Of a stretch of 64,000 nt of DNA, positions 29,541-39,027 are shown one piece after another. The stretch is taken from contig JBGSTD010000039.1 in NCBI GenBank assembly GCA_041736675.1, forward strand, positions 28,651 to 92,650. Direction: 5' to 3'. A program made the translations under genes and the position numbers. The notes beneath the pieces were generated by a model, which did no database searches, was not told where the DNA came from, and saw nothing but the letters and a program-made list of their open reading frames with translations. The DNA is from Salaquimonas sp041736675 (GTDB taxonomy: Bacteria > Pseudomonadota > Alphaproteobacteria > Rhizobiales > Rhizobiaceae). Each line of letters opens with the position of its first letter. The first letter of the stretch is position 1.

Positions 29541-30128
29541 TTACTCCATTGTGCTGAAGATATCTTTCAATTCGGGACGCTCCCGGTCGGTCTTTGGCAT
29601 TGTACGCGTACCGATATGAATAAAGCCGGCAATCCTCTCCCCTACCCTTGCCCCCAGTAATTCTTGCAATTTTTCATCAAAAGCATACCATTCAGTCAGC
29701 CATTGTGCGTCGTAACCATGGGCATTGGCAGCGATCAGCCAGTTCATGCCGACAGCTCCGCAGGAAAGCTCCTGCTCCCAAACCGGCACTTTGGGATGTT
29801 GTTTTGGCGTTGAAATCAATCCGATCACCGTTGGCGAACGTGTGAAACGGGTAAGTTCGATTTCTGCGAGATCACCATCTAGCGAAGCGTCCTTTTCCAG
29901 TGCCCGGGCAAGTATTGCCTCGCCAAGTGCTTTCTTGGCCCTATCGGAATATTCAATGAACCGCCAGGGAGCGATCTTGCCGTGGTCGGGGACGCGTGAT
30001 GCAATTGCTGCCATGTCCGCTATCTCACTAGCATCAGGCCCCGGACCGGACATCGTTTTTGCGGGAACCGACCTCCGGTTTCGCATGAACCCCAGGACGG
30101 ATAGATTTTTTTCTGAATTTTCTGGCAC
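29541..30128 (-). CDS. nitroreductase family protein
   Basis: 195 aa from a GTG start with GAGGTG upstream. FMRNRRSVPAKTMSGPGP at the N-terminus, RVPDHGKIAPWRFIEYSD, AVGMNWLIAANAHGYDAQWLTEW in the middle and IHIGTRTM near the end are family features of FMN-dependent NAD(P)H oxidoreductases. Operon with the flavin reductase, 5 nt downstream. Confidence 0.87.
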   Translation of the reverse strand: MPENSEKNLSVLGFMRNRRSVPAKTMSGPGPDASEIADMAAIASRVPDHGKIAPWRFIEYSDRAKKALGEAILARALEKDASLDGDLAEIELTRFTRSPTVIGLISTPKQHPKVPVWEQELSCGAVGMNWLIAANAHGYDAQWLTEWYAFDEKLQELLGARVGERIAGFIHIGTRTMPKTDRERPELKDIFSTME

Positions 30129-30344
30129 GATTCACCTCTGATGCTGCGTCTCAACATTCCGGTTGTCATGACTAATGGTCCGGTTCACAAGCTAAAAAGC
30201 CAAAAGAACCACAATTATTTCACAATTTGACGGGATTGGTTTTGTTTGAGTAAGTGGCGAATTGCGATTTTCTTGCCCCGATCATAGGCTTGGCAGCATA
30301 AAAGTCCACTTGCCCTTCGTTCAGTTCAAAGCCATACAAAAGAG

Positions 30345-31205
30345 ATGAATTCAATGCCGCGCGCCTCGCTCTTAATCCTGTCGTTTCTGTTTGCTTGCCT
30401 TTTTGGCAGCGCAGGTACGTATGCACAGGAAAAACAGGCTCAAACCTATCAGGTTACACTCATGGCGGAACTGGTTCAGGATGGCGTTCCGGTAGAAAAA
30501 GGCCTGGAGTGGCGAATATTCGGACCTGCTGTAACAGCTGAAGGCAATCTGCCCCTTCTGGCAAGTGCAACGGGCGGCACAAAAACATTCAACATGACGG
30601 CCGGGCAATATCTCGCCCATGTCGCCTATGGCCATGCAAGTGCCATTCGTAAACTCGAGATTGGTCCCAATAGCTCACAAGAGGTATTCATCCTCAACGC
30701 CGGGGGCATGCAACTCAGCGCTGTTGCAGGAGAGGACACACCGATTGCAAACAGCCTGCTGCGATTTGATGTATATGAGCAAAAACCTGATGAGCGCGGC
30801 GAACGCAAACTTATTGCCCGCAAGGTTTTGCCGGGTGAAATCATCCCGTTTCAGGAAGGCACTTATCATGTGGTCTCCCAATTCGGTGATTTGAACGCTG
30901 AAATTCGTGCAGACATAAGGGTAACCGCCGGCAAGGTTACCAAGGCAGAACTCAAGCACCGGGCAGCCCGTGTGACGCTAAGACTTGTGCGCTCGACGGG
31001 CGGCGATGCTCTCGCCAACACCCAATGGTCTGTACTCAATGAAAGCGGCGACCTGATTACCGAATCGACCAGTGCGTTTCCGCGTATTGTGCTTTCTGAA
31101 GGCAATTACACCGCTATCGCCAAGAATGGCGAGCGCATTTACTCCAATGACTTCACCGTCATTCCAGGAATCAACCGCGATGTGGAAGTGTTGGTTGCAG
31201 GCTAG
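30345..31205 (+). CDS. secreted hypothetical protein with repeated beta domains
   Basis: 286 aa. A signal peptide is clear (LLILSFLFACLFGSAGTYAQ). The rest is beta-rich and looks like two or three carboxypeptidase-regulatory or Ig-like repeats (YLAHVAYGHASAIRKLEI; EGTYHVVSQFGDLNAEIRADIRVTAGKVTKAEL; EGNYTAIAKNGERIYSNDFTV). Probably periplasmic or surface. The ATG at 30354 is an alternative start. Similar proteins occur in Rhizobiales, of unknown role. Confidence 0.68.
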   Translation: MNSMPRASLLILSFLFACLFGSAGTYAQEKQAQTYQVTLMAELVQDGVPVEKGLEWRIFGPAVTAEGNLPLLASATGGTKTFNMTAGQYLAHVAYGHASAIRKLEIGPNSSQEVFILNAGGMQLSAVAGEDTPIANSLLRFDVYEQKPDERGERKLIARKVLPGEIIPFQEGTYHVVSQFGDLNAEIRADIRVTAGKVTKAELKHRAARVTLRLVRSTGGDALANTQWSVLNESGDLITESTSAFPRIVLSEGNYTAIAKNGERIYSNDFTVIPGINRDVEVLVAG

Positions 31206-31377
31206 TGTCTGATCGCCCAATTTAGTCCGGACGATGGTTTCAGGCACAGAGCCTATCTGACACAAATTCGCTAACAAAATCAATTATTCGTGGATACAAG
31301 GGACCGGTCTGGATCATGGACATTGGCAAAGTTTGTGCTCATGCTGGCTACTTGAAACCGTTGAAAGGATTTTGACT

Positions 31378-32718
31378 ATGCGCATCCAGTTACTCATGGC
31401 ATTACCTGTGTTTGCTTTAACAGCATTTCCTGTAGTTTATGGAGGCAACGCATTGGCCGAAAACCGTATAGACGCCCAAAGACCTGACGCACCGGAATTG
31501 GCGGCTTACGGAAAATATTCCGTCGGAGTCCGTATGATCGATCTGATCAATCCAGGGCAAACCAATATTGTTGCGATTGATCCTGAAAAACCGAAACCCG
31601 ATCCACTGCCAACATACGACCGTCCTCTTACGATAGAGGTATGGTATCCTGCGAAGTCCGGTTCAACGGGCGCTACCACATTAAGTGCCCAATTGCGCGA
31701 TGGCAAAACAATGGTGCCACTCGAAGGCAAAGCTGTTAGAGATGCGGAGCCGATGGCTGACGACAAGCCGTTTCCTTTGATCATCATTTCTCACGGCTAT
31801 CCTGGAAACAGGTTCCTGCTTTCACATTTGGCCGAAAATCTGGCCTCCAAAGGTTATGTAGTCGCATCGATTGATCATACGGATTCTACCTATGACAATA
31901 AACTTGCCTTTGGCTCGACCTTGATCAACCGTCCGCTTGATCAAAAATTTGTTCTGAACGAAATGGCCCGGTTGTCGGCTGACCAAGGCAGTTTCCTCAA
32001 TGGTCTCACCGATACCAATGACGCAGGACTGATTGGCTATTCCATGGGTGGCTATGGCGCGGTAATCACTGCCGGCGGCGGCGTCACTCAAACTTCAATA
32101 GACTATGCATGGGGCGGACCACTGGGAACGCTTGCAATTCACAAAAGTGGCAGCGAAACCCATAATGCCCTCCCGGATCCGCGCTTCAAGACCGTTATCG
32201 CCTTTGCCCCGTGGGGCATGAATTTTGGCTTTTGGGATACGGAAACCTTGAAAGGTATCAAGATACCAATGTTGTTTGTTGCCGGCTCTGTGGACGATGT
32301 TTCGGGTTATGAAAATGGCACCAGAGCCATTTGGAAAGCGGCGGTCAATGTGGACCGGGCTTTGTTGACCTATGACAATGCCAACCACAATGCGGGTGCG
32401 CCAATACCCTCACCAGAAGAAGGTTATGCATTCGACAATGACCTTGGATTTGCGCCGTTTGACCATTACGCGGATGCGGTTTGGGACAATGTGCGCATGA
32501 ATAACATCGCGCAGCATTTTACCAATGCATGGATGGACAAATACCTAAAGGCAGACACATCGAAGGATGCTTATATGGATATCGTTCCAAATTCTGATGA
32601 CAGCGTTTGGGCAGTGGAGGCCGATGGCAAATTCAAACCCGAGCACAATTACTGGAAAGGTTTTGCCAACCGCACGGCCAAAGGATTGCATTTCGAGAGA
32701 TTGAAAGCCGGTGAATAA
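31378..32718 (+). CDS. secreted alpha/beta hydrolase, dienelactone/PAF-acetylhydrolase-like
   Basis: 446 aa from an ATG with GAAAGGA upstream. Signal peptide to about residue 27. The serine-hydrolase elbow is GYSMGG; LIIISHGYPGNRFLLSHLAENLASKGYVVASIDHTDSTY supplies the oxyanion HG and strand order; the Asp/His end is near GSVDDVSG and YDNANHN. Exported esterase or lipase of unknown substrate. Stands alone on the plus strand. Confidence 0.82.
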   Translation: MRIQLLMALPVFALTAFPVVYGGNALAENRIDAQRPDAPELAAYGKYSVGVRMIDLINPGQTNIVAIDPEKPKPDPLPTYDRPLTIEVWYPAKSGSTGATTLSAQLRDGKTMVPLEGKAVRDAEPMADDKPFPLIIISHGYPGNRFLLSHLAENLASKGYVVASIDHTDSTYDNKLAFGSTLINRPLDQKFVLNEMARLSADQGSFLNGLTDTNDAGLIGYSMGGYGAVITAGGGVTQTSIDYAWGGPLGTLAIHKSGSETHNALPDPRFKTVIAFAPWGMNFGFWDTETLKGIKIPMLFVAGSVDDVSGYENGTRAIWKAAVNVDRALLTYDNANHNAGAPIPSPEEGYAFDNDLGFAPFDHYADAVWDNVRMNNIAQHFTNAWMDKYLKADTSKDAYMDIVPNSDDSVWAVEADGKFKPEHNYWKGFANRTAKGLHFERLKAGE

Positions 32719-32926
32719 ACCAGTTTCCAAAAAGATGATGACTGCCAACTTCCCTGCGGATCATTTTTTGCTTATCTCATCCTGAGGTTTTGGTCAGGCC
32801 GGAGCGGACAAAATGCAGTTTTAGCTACAACCTGCCTTGTGCGGCTTTGTGTCAATCCGACAATGGTTGCCTATAGTCTGCTCTGCCCTAGTTTGGAATT
32901 GCAAAAAACCAACCAGGGCAGACAAA

Positions 32927-33700
32927 ATGGCGGGCACAGTCTTGATCTTAGGTTCTGCACCGGACGCAGTTAGTGCGAGGGAATATGACAGGAAAAATTT
33001 TGTGGCAATTGTTGCAGTAAACAATGCATGGCGTATTCGCAATGACTGGACCCATTTGATACACGCTGGTGACTTTCCGACAGATAGGATGCCAACTGAA
33101 ATCAGCTCCGAGCAACAGGTCATCACCCATGAAACTTATGTACCTGCAAACAATGCATTTGGCGGAATAGTGTATGCAGGTGGCACAATGGCTTTCACAG
33201 CGGCTTACTGGGCGTTAAACATTCTTCGACCCGATCTGATGGTTTTTTGCGGATGCGATATGGTTTACGCGCACATTGGGCAAACCCACTTTTACGGCAA
33301 AGGATCTGCTGATCCACTTCGAAAAGACCCTACCCTGCAGACCCTGGAGGCTAAATCCAACCGGATCATGGCGATTGCAGCCAAACACGGATGCTTGTGT
33401 GCCAATGCTTCGCAAATAATGAAAAGCAGACTTACATTTCCCCGAATTGATCTGGAAGATAAACCTTTCAATGCCACCGATTATCGAAAAAGGACGTTTG
33501 CCACGCTTCAGGGAAATGCCAATATTCCGGTGATTGAACACGCTATGGCACTAGAATCCGAAAAACAACAGTTTGTAGTTTCAGGAGATTACTGGAATTA
33601 CCGCAAAACCATCAATGAAGAAACATTGTTGGAGATTGATACAATCTGGCTCAATGCCTTTTCAAAACAAATCCACCGCCATGCGATCCAATCTAACTGA
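32927..33700 (+). CDS. hypothetical Rossmann-like protein
   Basis: 257 aa from the ATG at 32927, which has CAGGGCAG upstream. It begins with VLILGSAPDAVSA, a nucleotide-binding-like P-loop of the kind seen in DUF115/MAF and some glycosyltransferases, followed by AIVAVNNAWRI, DLMVFCGCDMVY and HFYGKGSADPLR. Cytosolic. It reads like a sugar- or nucleotide-handling enzyme, but I cannot name a family. It is convergent, by 6 nt, with an acyltransferase gene. Confidence 0.6.
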   Translation: MAGTVLILGSAPDAVSAREYDRKNFVAIVAVNNAWRIRNDWTHLIHAGDFPTDRMPTEISSEQQVITHETYVPANNAFGGIVYAGGTMAFTAAYWALNILRPDLMVFCGCDMVYAHIGQTHFYGKGSADPLRKDPTLQTLEAKSNRIMAIAAKHGCLCANASQIMKSRLTFPRIDLEDKPFNATDYRKRTFATLQGNANIPVIEHAMALESEKQQFVVSGDYWNYRKTINEETLLEIDTIWLNAFSKQIHRHAIQSN

Positions 33701-33706
33701 ATACCG

Positions 33707-34594
33707 CTATAGAGGACGGTTTTGGTTGATGTTGATCGGTTCCGGTTTTGGACGCAACGAAAACACCTTTTGGTAAAGGTATCCCGTCAACTCATCGCGA
33801 TCACGATAGCGCAACAATTCTTCTGCGGGTAAAATTTCCCCGATATGGGCAGATATCGGCTTTCCTACCAGACGGCGAAATTCGCGGATCAGGAGCGCCG
33901 TGCGCATTGTCATGCTCAAACGACTTGCCAAATGGAATATCGGACTGCACTGGCCTTCAAAAAATACCGGCAGAACCGCAGCGTTGGCAGACTGGATCAG
34001 TTTGGCAGGAAACCGCTTCCAGGGTAGATCATCGGCCTTGCCAAATCCCTTGGTCGCGGTGGCAACGCCGCCAGCCGGAAAAATGATAATCGTGACGCCC
34101 TCGCTCAAGAGCCTAATGGCCTCCTGACGGGTCTGGAGATTGAGTTTCAAGGCCTCTTTGGTTTCCGCAAAGGAAACAGGTAACGAATAGGGTCTGATTT
34201 CAGGGATTTTCAGCAGTTCATTGTTGATCAAAATCCTGAAGGGGCGCCCCATTCTTTCTGCAATCGAGAGGATGGCGACTCCGTCGCCAATACCAAATGG
34301 ATGGTTTGCGATCATGACCAACGGTGTGCTTGCCAGAAGATTGTCGGGGATGGCGCCGCTCTCGATGTTAAGCGGAATGTTCAGCAGATCAAGCATGCCG
34401 CCCATCGCCTGATCGGGCGTGGTATTGAACAGTTCCTGCCAATGTCCATAAAGGTCGGCGAAATAATCCCTGCCGGATATCTTTTCCATTTGCCGAATAA
34501 ACCAGCGTTTCCACGTTGGATCAGCTGGATTTGCATAGGTCAGTTCTGGAAACCTTGAGTGCCCGGCAAAACCGTGAGTGTTGAAAATGCCCAT
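33707..34594 (-). CDS. 1-acylglycerol-3-phosphate O-acyltransferase-like protein
   Basis: 295 aa. I use the ATG at 34594, which has GCGGGATG upstream, over the one at 34603. VMIANHPFGIGDG is the NHxxxD-type block and IIIFPAGGVATA the second, matching the PlsC-like half of the fusion at 22079. It lacks the C-terminal GNAT domain. A lone OlsA/PlsC-type O-acyltransferase, membrane associated; lipid substrate not predictable. Confidence 0.82.
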   Translation of the reverse strand: MGIFNTHGFAGHSRFPELTYANPADPTWKRWFIRQMEKISGRDYFADLYGHWQELFNTTPDQAMGGMLDLLNIPLNIESGAIPDNLLASTPLVMIANHPFGIGDGVAILSIAERMGRPFRILINNELLKIPEIRPYSLPVSFAETKEALKLNLQTRQEAIRLLSEGVTIIIFPAGGVATATKGFGKADDLPWKRFPAKLIQSANAAVLPVFFEGQCSPIFHLASRLSMTMRTALLIREFRRLVGKPISAHIGEILPAEELLRYRDRDELTGYLYQKVFSLRPKPEPININQNRPL

Positions 34595-34748
34595 TAAAAT
34601 CATCCCGCAACAGTTTCTTTGGCGCAGATAAAGCGGATTCTCATGTCAACCACGTGACAGCAAAGAGTTGGTGTAGCTTGGGATTGTTTGATGGGAGAAG
34701 GAAAAATCAAGGTCGCCTTGTATGGCCCTTATGTTGCCCAATCCCTGT

Positions 34749-35258
34749 TCAATCAGTGGAAAGCTTTTGGCTTTTGTCAAAACTACTGGCTTCAACATAT
34801 CTGCCGCCGATCAACGTATTTAAATGATTGCCATCGAGTGCAACTGCATAAACTTTGCCGGTCTCATCCAGCCAGACTTCACCCTGTCTGACCTGGTTGT
34901 CGATGTATTTTTTTACAGGGCCCGATCGGCCGACACCGAGTGCCTGGCATTTACCATTGATCCGAACATGAACCGTCTCCGTTCCGCGATCTTCATCATC
35001 GTCAACAAGGACGCAGATTTCCGCGCTTACAGGCGCTTGCTTCTGTACTAACCGACTGCGTTTTGAGACAAAAAGCAAAGATGAGATGCCGCCATAACAT
35101 AGCATTGAGCCCGCCAAAAACATCATGACCAAAATGAAAAATGGCGGGGTTACATCGAACGATTGAGGACGAAAAGAAAACCAGACAAACACAAGACCGA
35201 TAGTCAGCGCCAGAATACCGCGACCGCTCAAACGTCCCTGTCCATTGCGTCGAGCCAT
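34749..35258 (-). CDS. hypothetical two-helix membrane protein
   Basis: 169 aa; two hydrophobic segments in the first 65 residues (ILALTIGLVFVWFSF; PPFFILVMMFLAGSMLCYGGISSLLF), then a soluble domain (VHVRINGKCQALGVG...VWLDETGKVYAVALDGNHLNTLIGG). Its start lies inside the end of the DUF1294 gene (31-nt overlap), so they are one transcription unit. No family recognised. Confidence 0.65.
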   Translation of the reverse strand: MARRNGQGRLSGRGILALTIGLVFVWFSFRPQSFDVTPPFFILVMMFLAGSMLCYGGISSLLFVSKRSRLVQKQAPVSAEICVLVDDDEDRGTETVHVRINGKCQALGVGRSGPVKKYIDNQVRQGEVWLDETGKVYAVALDGNHLNTLIGGRYVEASSFDKSQKLSTD

Positions 35259-35578
35259 ATGGAACTACCGACCAAAGATAACAACAAGACCAATAATACC
35301 ACCTGTAGCATTATAATCGTAAACAGACGCCTGCCAAAAGGTTGTTTTTGAGTCTTGTGACGCAGATATTTTTGCCCCAGCAACAAGGCAGGTGAGCCAC
35401 CGATCAGTGCCAGTGTCAGCAGTGTCTTTTCCGGAATGCGCCATTGCCCGTTTTGCGATTTCCATTTGTCCAATGCAAAGACCGCGAAAGCGAACAGGTT
35501 GATTGCTGCAGCATAAACAAAAAGGGACCGGAACAAAGCTCCAGCCCCACTGAATATACTGAGTATTTCGATATTCAA
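35228..35578 (-). CDS. DUF1294 family membrane protein
   Basis: 116 aa from a TTG directly after the thrS stop. AFAVFALDKWKSQNGQWRIPEKTLLTLALIGGSPALLLGQ is the DUF1294 signature, followed by RHKTQKQPF and a last hydrophobic segment. Integral membrane protein of unknown function; downstream of thrS in a probable operon. No strong ribosome site for the TTG. Confidence 0.83.
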   Translation of the reverse strand: MNIEILSIFSGAGALFRSLFVYAAAINLFAFAVFALDKWKSQNGQWRIPEKTLLTLALIGGSPALLLGQKYLRHKTQKQPFGRRLFTIIMLQVVLLVLLLSLVGSSIWLDAMDRDV

Positions 35579-35580
35579 AA

Positions 35581-37566
35581 TCAGGCTAACCGCTTGAGAT
35601 CAGGCGGTGTTGCCTCTTCCACCAGTGCGGCAATTGCATCCTCCAGCGTCATCGGTGTCTGGTTTTGCGAACCGAGACGACGAATATTGACCGTTCCCTC
35701 TTCAGCTTCACGCATGCCGCAAACCATGATCACCGGAACCTTGGCCAGCGAGTGCTCCCGAACCTTGTAGTTGATCTTTTCGTTGCGGGTATCGGCCGAT
35801 GCGACGAGGCCGGCCTTGCGCAGCTTGGCCACCACTTCTTCTGCGTACGCATCAGCCCCCTCGGTGATCGTTGCCACGACTACCTGCTGGGGAGCCAACC
35901 ACAGCGGAAAATGGCCCGCATAGTTCTCGATCAGAATTCCAAGGAACCGTTCCATTGAACCGCAAATAGCACGGTGGATCATAACCGGCTGCTTCTTGTC
36001 AGAGTTCTGGTCGATATAAAAGGCATTGAATCGCTCGGGAAGATTGAAGTCGACCTGAGTCGTGCCGCACTGCCAGGTTCTGCCAATGGCATCTTTCAGT
36101 GTGTATTCGAACTTCGGACCGTAGAAAGCGCCTTCACCGGGATTGATGCCGGTTTTGATTTTGCCACCGGACTGTGCCTCGATCTGCTGCAAAACCTTCA
36201 ACATCACTTCTTCCGCGTGATCCCAGTTTTCATCAGATCCAACCCGCTTTTCAGGACGTGTGGACAAAAGAACAGTGATCTCCTCAAAGCCGAAATCCTT
36301 GTAAACCGACAAAATCAGATCATTGATGCGCATGCATTCGGCTGCCATCTGCTCCTCTGTACAAAACACATGGGCATCATCCTGCGTGAAGCCGCGAACA
36401 CGCATCAGACCGTGCAGCGCACCCGAAGGCTCATAGCGATGCACATTGCCGAATTCGGCAAGTCGCACCGGCAGGTCGCGATAGGATTTGAGGCCGTGCT
36501 TGAAAATCTGTACATGGCCTGGACAGTTCATCGGCTTGATGGCAAACACACGATGGTCCGCTTCTTCATCTTTTTCATGGGTAAAGGCATAAGCCGATTT
36601 TACCGCGAACATGTTTTCCTGATACCAGCCCCAATGGCCAGAGGTTTCCCAAAGGCTTTTGTCGAGAATTTGCGGCGCGTTGACCTCTTCATACGTGTTG
36701 GCAAGGCGGCGTCGCATATAGCTGACCAGCGACTGGAAAATGCGCCAGCCTTTCGAATGCCAGAATACAACACCCGGGCCCTCTTCCTGAAAATGGAACA
36801 AATCCATCTCGCGGCCAAGTTTGCGATGGTCACGTTTTTGAGCCTCCTCTAGGACATGGAGGTATTGGTCAAGTTCTTCTTGCGTTGCCCAAGCGGTTCC
36901 GTAAATGCGGGTGAGCATGGCATTGTTGCTGTCGCCGCGCCAATAGGCACCCGCAACACTCATCAGCTTGAAGGCAGTACCAATGTCGTTTGTTGAACGC
37001 ATGTGCGGCCCGCGGCACAAATCCATCCATTCACCCTGACTGTACATCTTGAGCGACTGGTCGGCCGGTATCGCATCCACCAGTTCGACCTTGTATTTCT
37101 CGCCCTTTGATTCAAAATGTGCCTTGGCGTCGTCGCGCGTCCAGATCGTCTTGACGAACGGCTTGTTGCGGCCAATGATTTCTTTCATCTTCTTTTCGAT
37201 GACAGGCAAATCCTCGGGCGTAAAAGGCTCGTTCTTGGCAAAATCATAGTAAAAACCGTTTTCGATTACCGGCCCGATGGTGACCTGAGTGCCAGGCCAC
37301 AATTCCTGAACTGCCTCGGCCATCACATGCGCCGCATCGTGGCGGATGAGTTCCAGAGCCTTGGGGTCTGTGCGCGACACCAGTTCCAATTTGCCATCCC
37401 GTTCAATCGGGTCAACAATATCACGCAATTCGCCATCCAGCGCATAGGCGACGGATTTCTTGGCGAGAGATTTGGCTATCGATTCAGCGACATCAAGGCC
37501 AGTTACACCAGCGGGAAATTCGCGGATTGAGCCATCGGGAAATGTGAGGGAAATATTGGAAGCCAT
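35581..37566 (-). CDS. thrS: threonine--tRNA ligase
   Basis: 661 aa, full length. TGS domain residues 1-65, editing domain with HDAAH (His76, His80), class II core with motif 2, the zinc-site MNCPGH near the middle, motif 3 in MIHRAICGSMERFLGILIEN, and a C-terminal anticodon-binding domain. Charges tRNA-Thr and edits Ser-tRNA-Thr. Isolated promoter region of ~110 nt upstream; no recognisable leader seen. Confidence 0.97.
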   Translation of the reverse strand: MASNISLTFPDGSIREFPAGVTGLDVAESIAKSLAKKSVAYALDGELRDIVDPIERDGKLELVSRTDPKALELIRHDAAHVMAEAVQELWPGTQVTIGPVIENGFYYDFAKNEPFTPEDLPVIEKKMKEIIGRNKPFVKTIWTRDDAKAHFESKGEKYKVELVDAIPADQSLKMYSQGEWMDLCRGPHMRSTNDIGTAFKLMSVAGAYWRGDSNNAMLTRIYGTAWATQEELDQYLHVLEEAQKRDHRKLGREMDLFHFQEEGPGVVFWHSKGWRIFQSLVSYMRRRLANTYEEVNAPQILDKSLWETSGHWGWYQENMFAVKSAYAFTHEKDEEADHRVFAIKPMNCPGHVQIFKHGLKSYRDLPVRLAEFGNVHRYEPSGALHGLMRVRGFTQDDAHVFCTEEQMAAECMRINDLILSVYKDFGFEEITVLLSTRPEKRVGSDENWDHAEEVMLKVLQQIEAQSGGKIKTGINPGEGAFYGPKFEYTLKDAIGRTWQCGTTQVDFNLPERFNAFYIDQNSDKKQPVMIHRAICGSMERFLGILIENYAGHFPLWLAPQQVVVATITEGADAYAEEVVAKLRKAGLVASADTRNEKINYKVREHSLAKVPVIMVCGMREAEEGTVNIRRLGSQNQTPMTLEDAIAALVEEATPPDLKRLA

Positions 37567-37703
37567 CTGGGGCGTCTCCTATCCAGTCCCGCCTACGAAC
37601 GCGGGTGGTTGATCGGAATGATTTGCAACGCCGATGTAGGAGATTTGTTTGATTTGGGCAAGAGGGAGGCAACAACTTCTATACCAGAATGCGCTATCTC
37701 AAC

Positions 37704-38633
37704 TCACCCTGCGAACTGCATCCAGCAGTAAAACCCATATCCTGCAAGGGCCAGAAAGGCCGACAGTCTGCCAATCGTATTGGCATAGGCCAGCATGGCG
37801 GCAAATCCTGCGGCTATGGCCAGCATTACCGGAATGTCGAAATTGAGAAATACTGTACCAATGGTCATTGGCGCTATGATCCCGGTGATACCCAGAATAC
37901 CAAGAATATTGAAGATGTTGGACCCCACGATATTGCCGATTGCGATGTCCGATTTGCCGCGCATAGCTGCGATCACGGAAGTGGCGAGTTCGGGAAGGCT
38001 GGTTCCGACAGCAACGATGGTCAGGCCTATGACAGCTTCGCTAACGCCGAAATGGCGAGCAATATCGGTTGAACCGGTTATCAGGAAGTTCGCGCCAATG
38101 AACAGACCGACAAAACCTGCCGCAAGTAGAGCCAGGCAGATTGCAATTGAATAATCGGGCGCAAGGTGTGCATGGGCCAATGCACTGTCTTTCTGGCTGA
38201 AATAGGCATGAACCAGATAGGCGGCCAGCAATGCCAGAAACACAGCACCAGGGATGGCTGAGAGCGACCCAAACCAGGCGGCACCAAGCAGTACGATTGA
38301 AGCTGCGATCATGACCAGGCCGTCCCGCACGACCGAACGGTCCCACCCATGCATCGGTTTGATGAGCGCAGCAACGCCGCCAATCAGGATGATGTTCGCG
38401 ATGTTGGAACCAACGACATTACCAAGAGCAATATCGGCCTTTTCCTGAAACGCAGCCTCAAGCGAGACGAGCAATTCCGGCATGGAAGTTCCAAAGCCAA
38501 CAATCGTCAGGCCAATCAAAAGTTCAGGGAGTTTGAAATGCCGGGCAAGATTGAGCGCGCCGCGCAGGAGCACCTCACCACCGAAGAACAGCGCAAGCAG
38601 GCCGCCACACACGTACAAAAATGAAAGGGTCAA
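37704..38633 (-). CDS. calcium/sodium antiporter (CaCA family, YrbG-like)
   Basis: 309 aa, from a TTG with GGAG nine bases upstream. Ten membrane segments in two inverted repeats; the alpha-repeat motifs are GFGTSMPELLVSLEAAFQ.KADIALGNVVGSNIANI and AVGTSLPELATSVIAAMRGKSDIAIGNIVGSNIFNI, both with the ion-binding Glu/Asn. Inner-membrane cation/Ca2+ exchange. Its start overlaps the remains of a MarR-type gene on the other strand. Confidence 0.9.
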   Translation of the reverse strand: MTLSFLYVCGGLLALFFGGEVLLRGALNLARHFKLPELLIGLTIVGFGTSMPELLVSLEAAFQEKADIALGNVVGSNIANIILIGGVAALIKPMHGWDRSVVRDGLVMIAASIVLLGAAWFGSLSAIPGAVFLALLAAYLVHAYFSQKDSALAHAHLAPDYSIAICLALLAAGFVGLFIGANFLITGSTDIARHFGVSEAVIGLTIVAVGTSLPELATSVIAAMRGKSDIAIGNIVGSNIFNILGILGITGIIAPMTIGTVFLNFDIPVMLAIAAGFAAMLAYANTIGRLSAFLALAGYGFYCWMQFAG

Positions 38634-38699
38634 TTGGGGATCTCCGATACCAGGCTAAGAAGAGATGGTGGTGTGCACATTGGTTTACGAGGTCGGTTA

Positions 38700-39015
38700 G
38701 GAAATATTTGTTCACTACCCACTCGACACCCCTTTCAATCGCCAATGCGTTTCAGGTACCCAAAACATCCATGACCCACACCGTTGCCGGGCTGGAAAGG
38801 CATGGTCTGATTGAGGTAAAGCCCAACCCCAAAGACGGGCGAAGCAAACTTGTTTACATCACCCCGGAGGGCTGAATTTCCGGATGAAAGCAATAACGAA
38901 CCTTGCGCCGATGTTCAGCGATCTTCGTGAAAAAATCCCACTGGATACCACCGTGCCGATCCTGCCAATTCTCGCTCGTCTCCGCGAGTATCTCGACAAT
39001 ATGAGAAATTCTGGC
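38700..39015 (+). pseudogene. MarR-family regulator remnant
   Basis: In one frame PLSIANAFQVPKTSMTHTV and GLERHGLIEVKPNPKDGRSK are the recognition helix and wing of a MarR protein, ending ITPEG followed by TGA at 38873. The matching C-terminal helices (ITNLAPMFSDLREKIP... LREYLDNMRN) continue in a different frame from about 38872, as if one base were lost. The N-terminal dimerisation region cannot be read in any single frame, and no stop closes the C-terminus before the convergent gene. Decayed. Confidence 0.75.
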
Positions 39016-39027
39016 TGCGCGGAGCTC

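Noticed and set aside
35974..36852. 292-aa plus-strand frame
   Set aside because: Antisense to thrS, no recognisable protein features.
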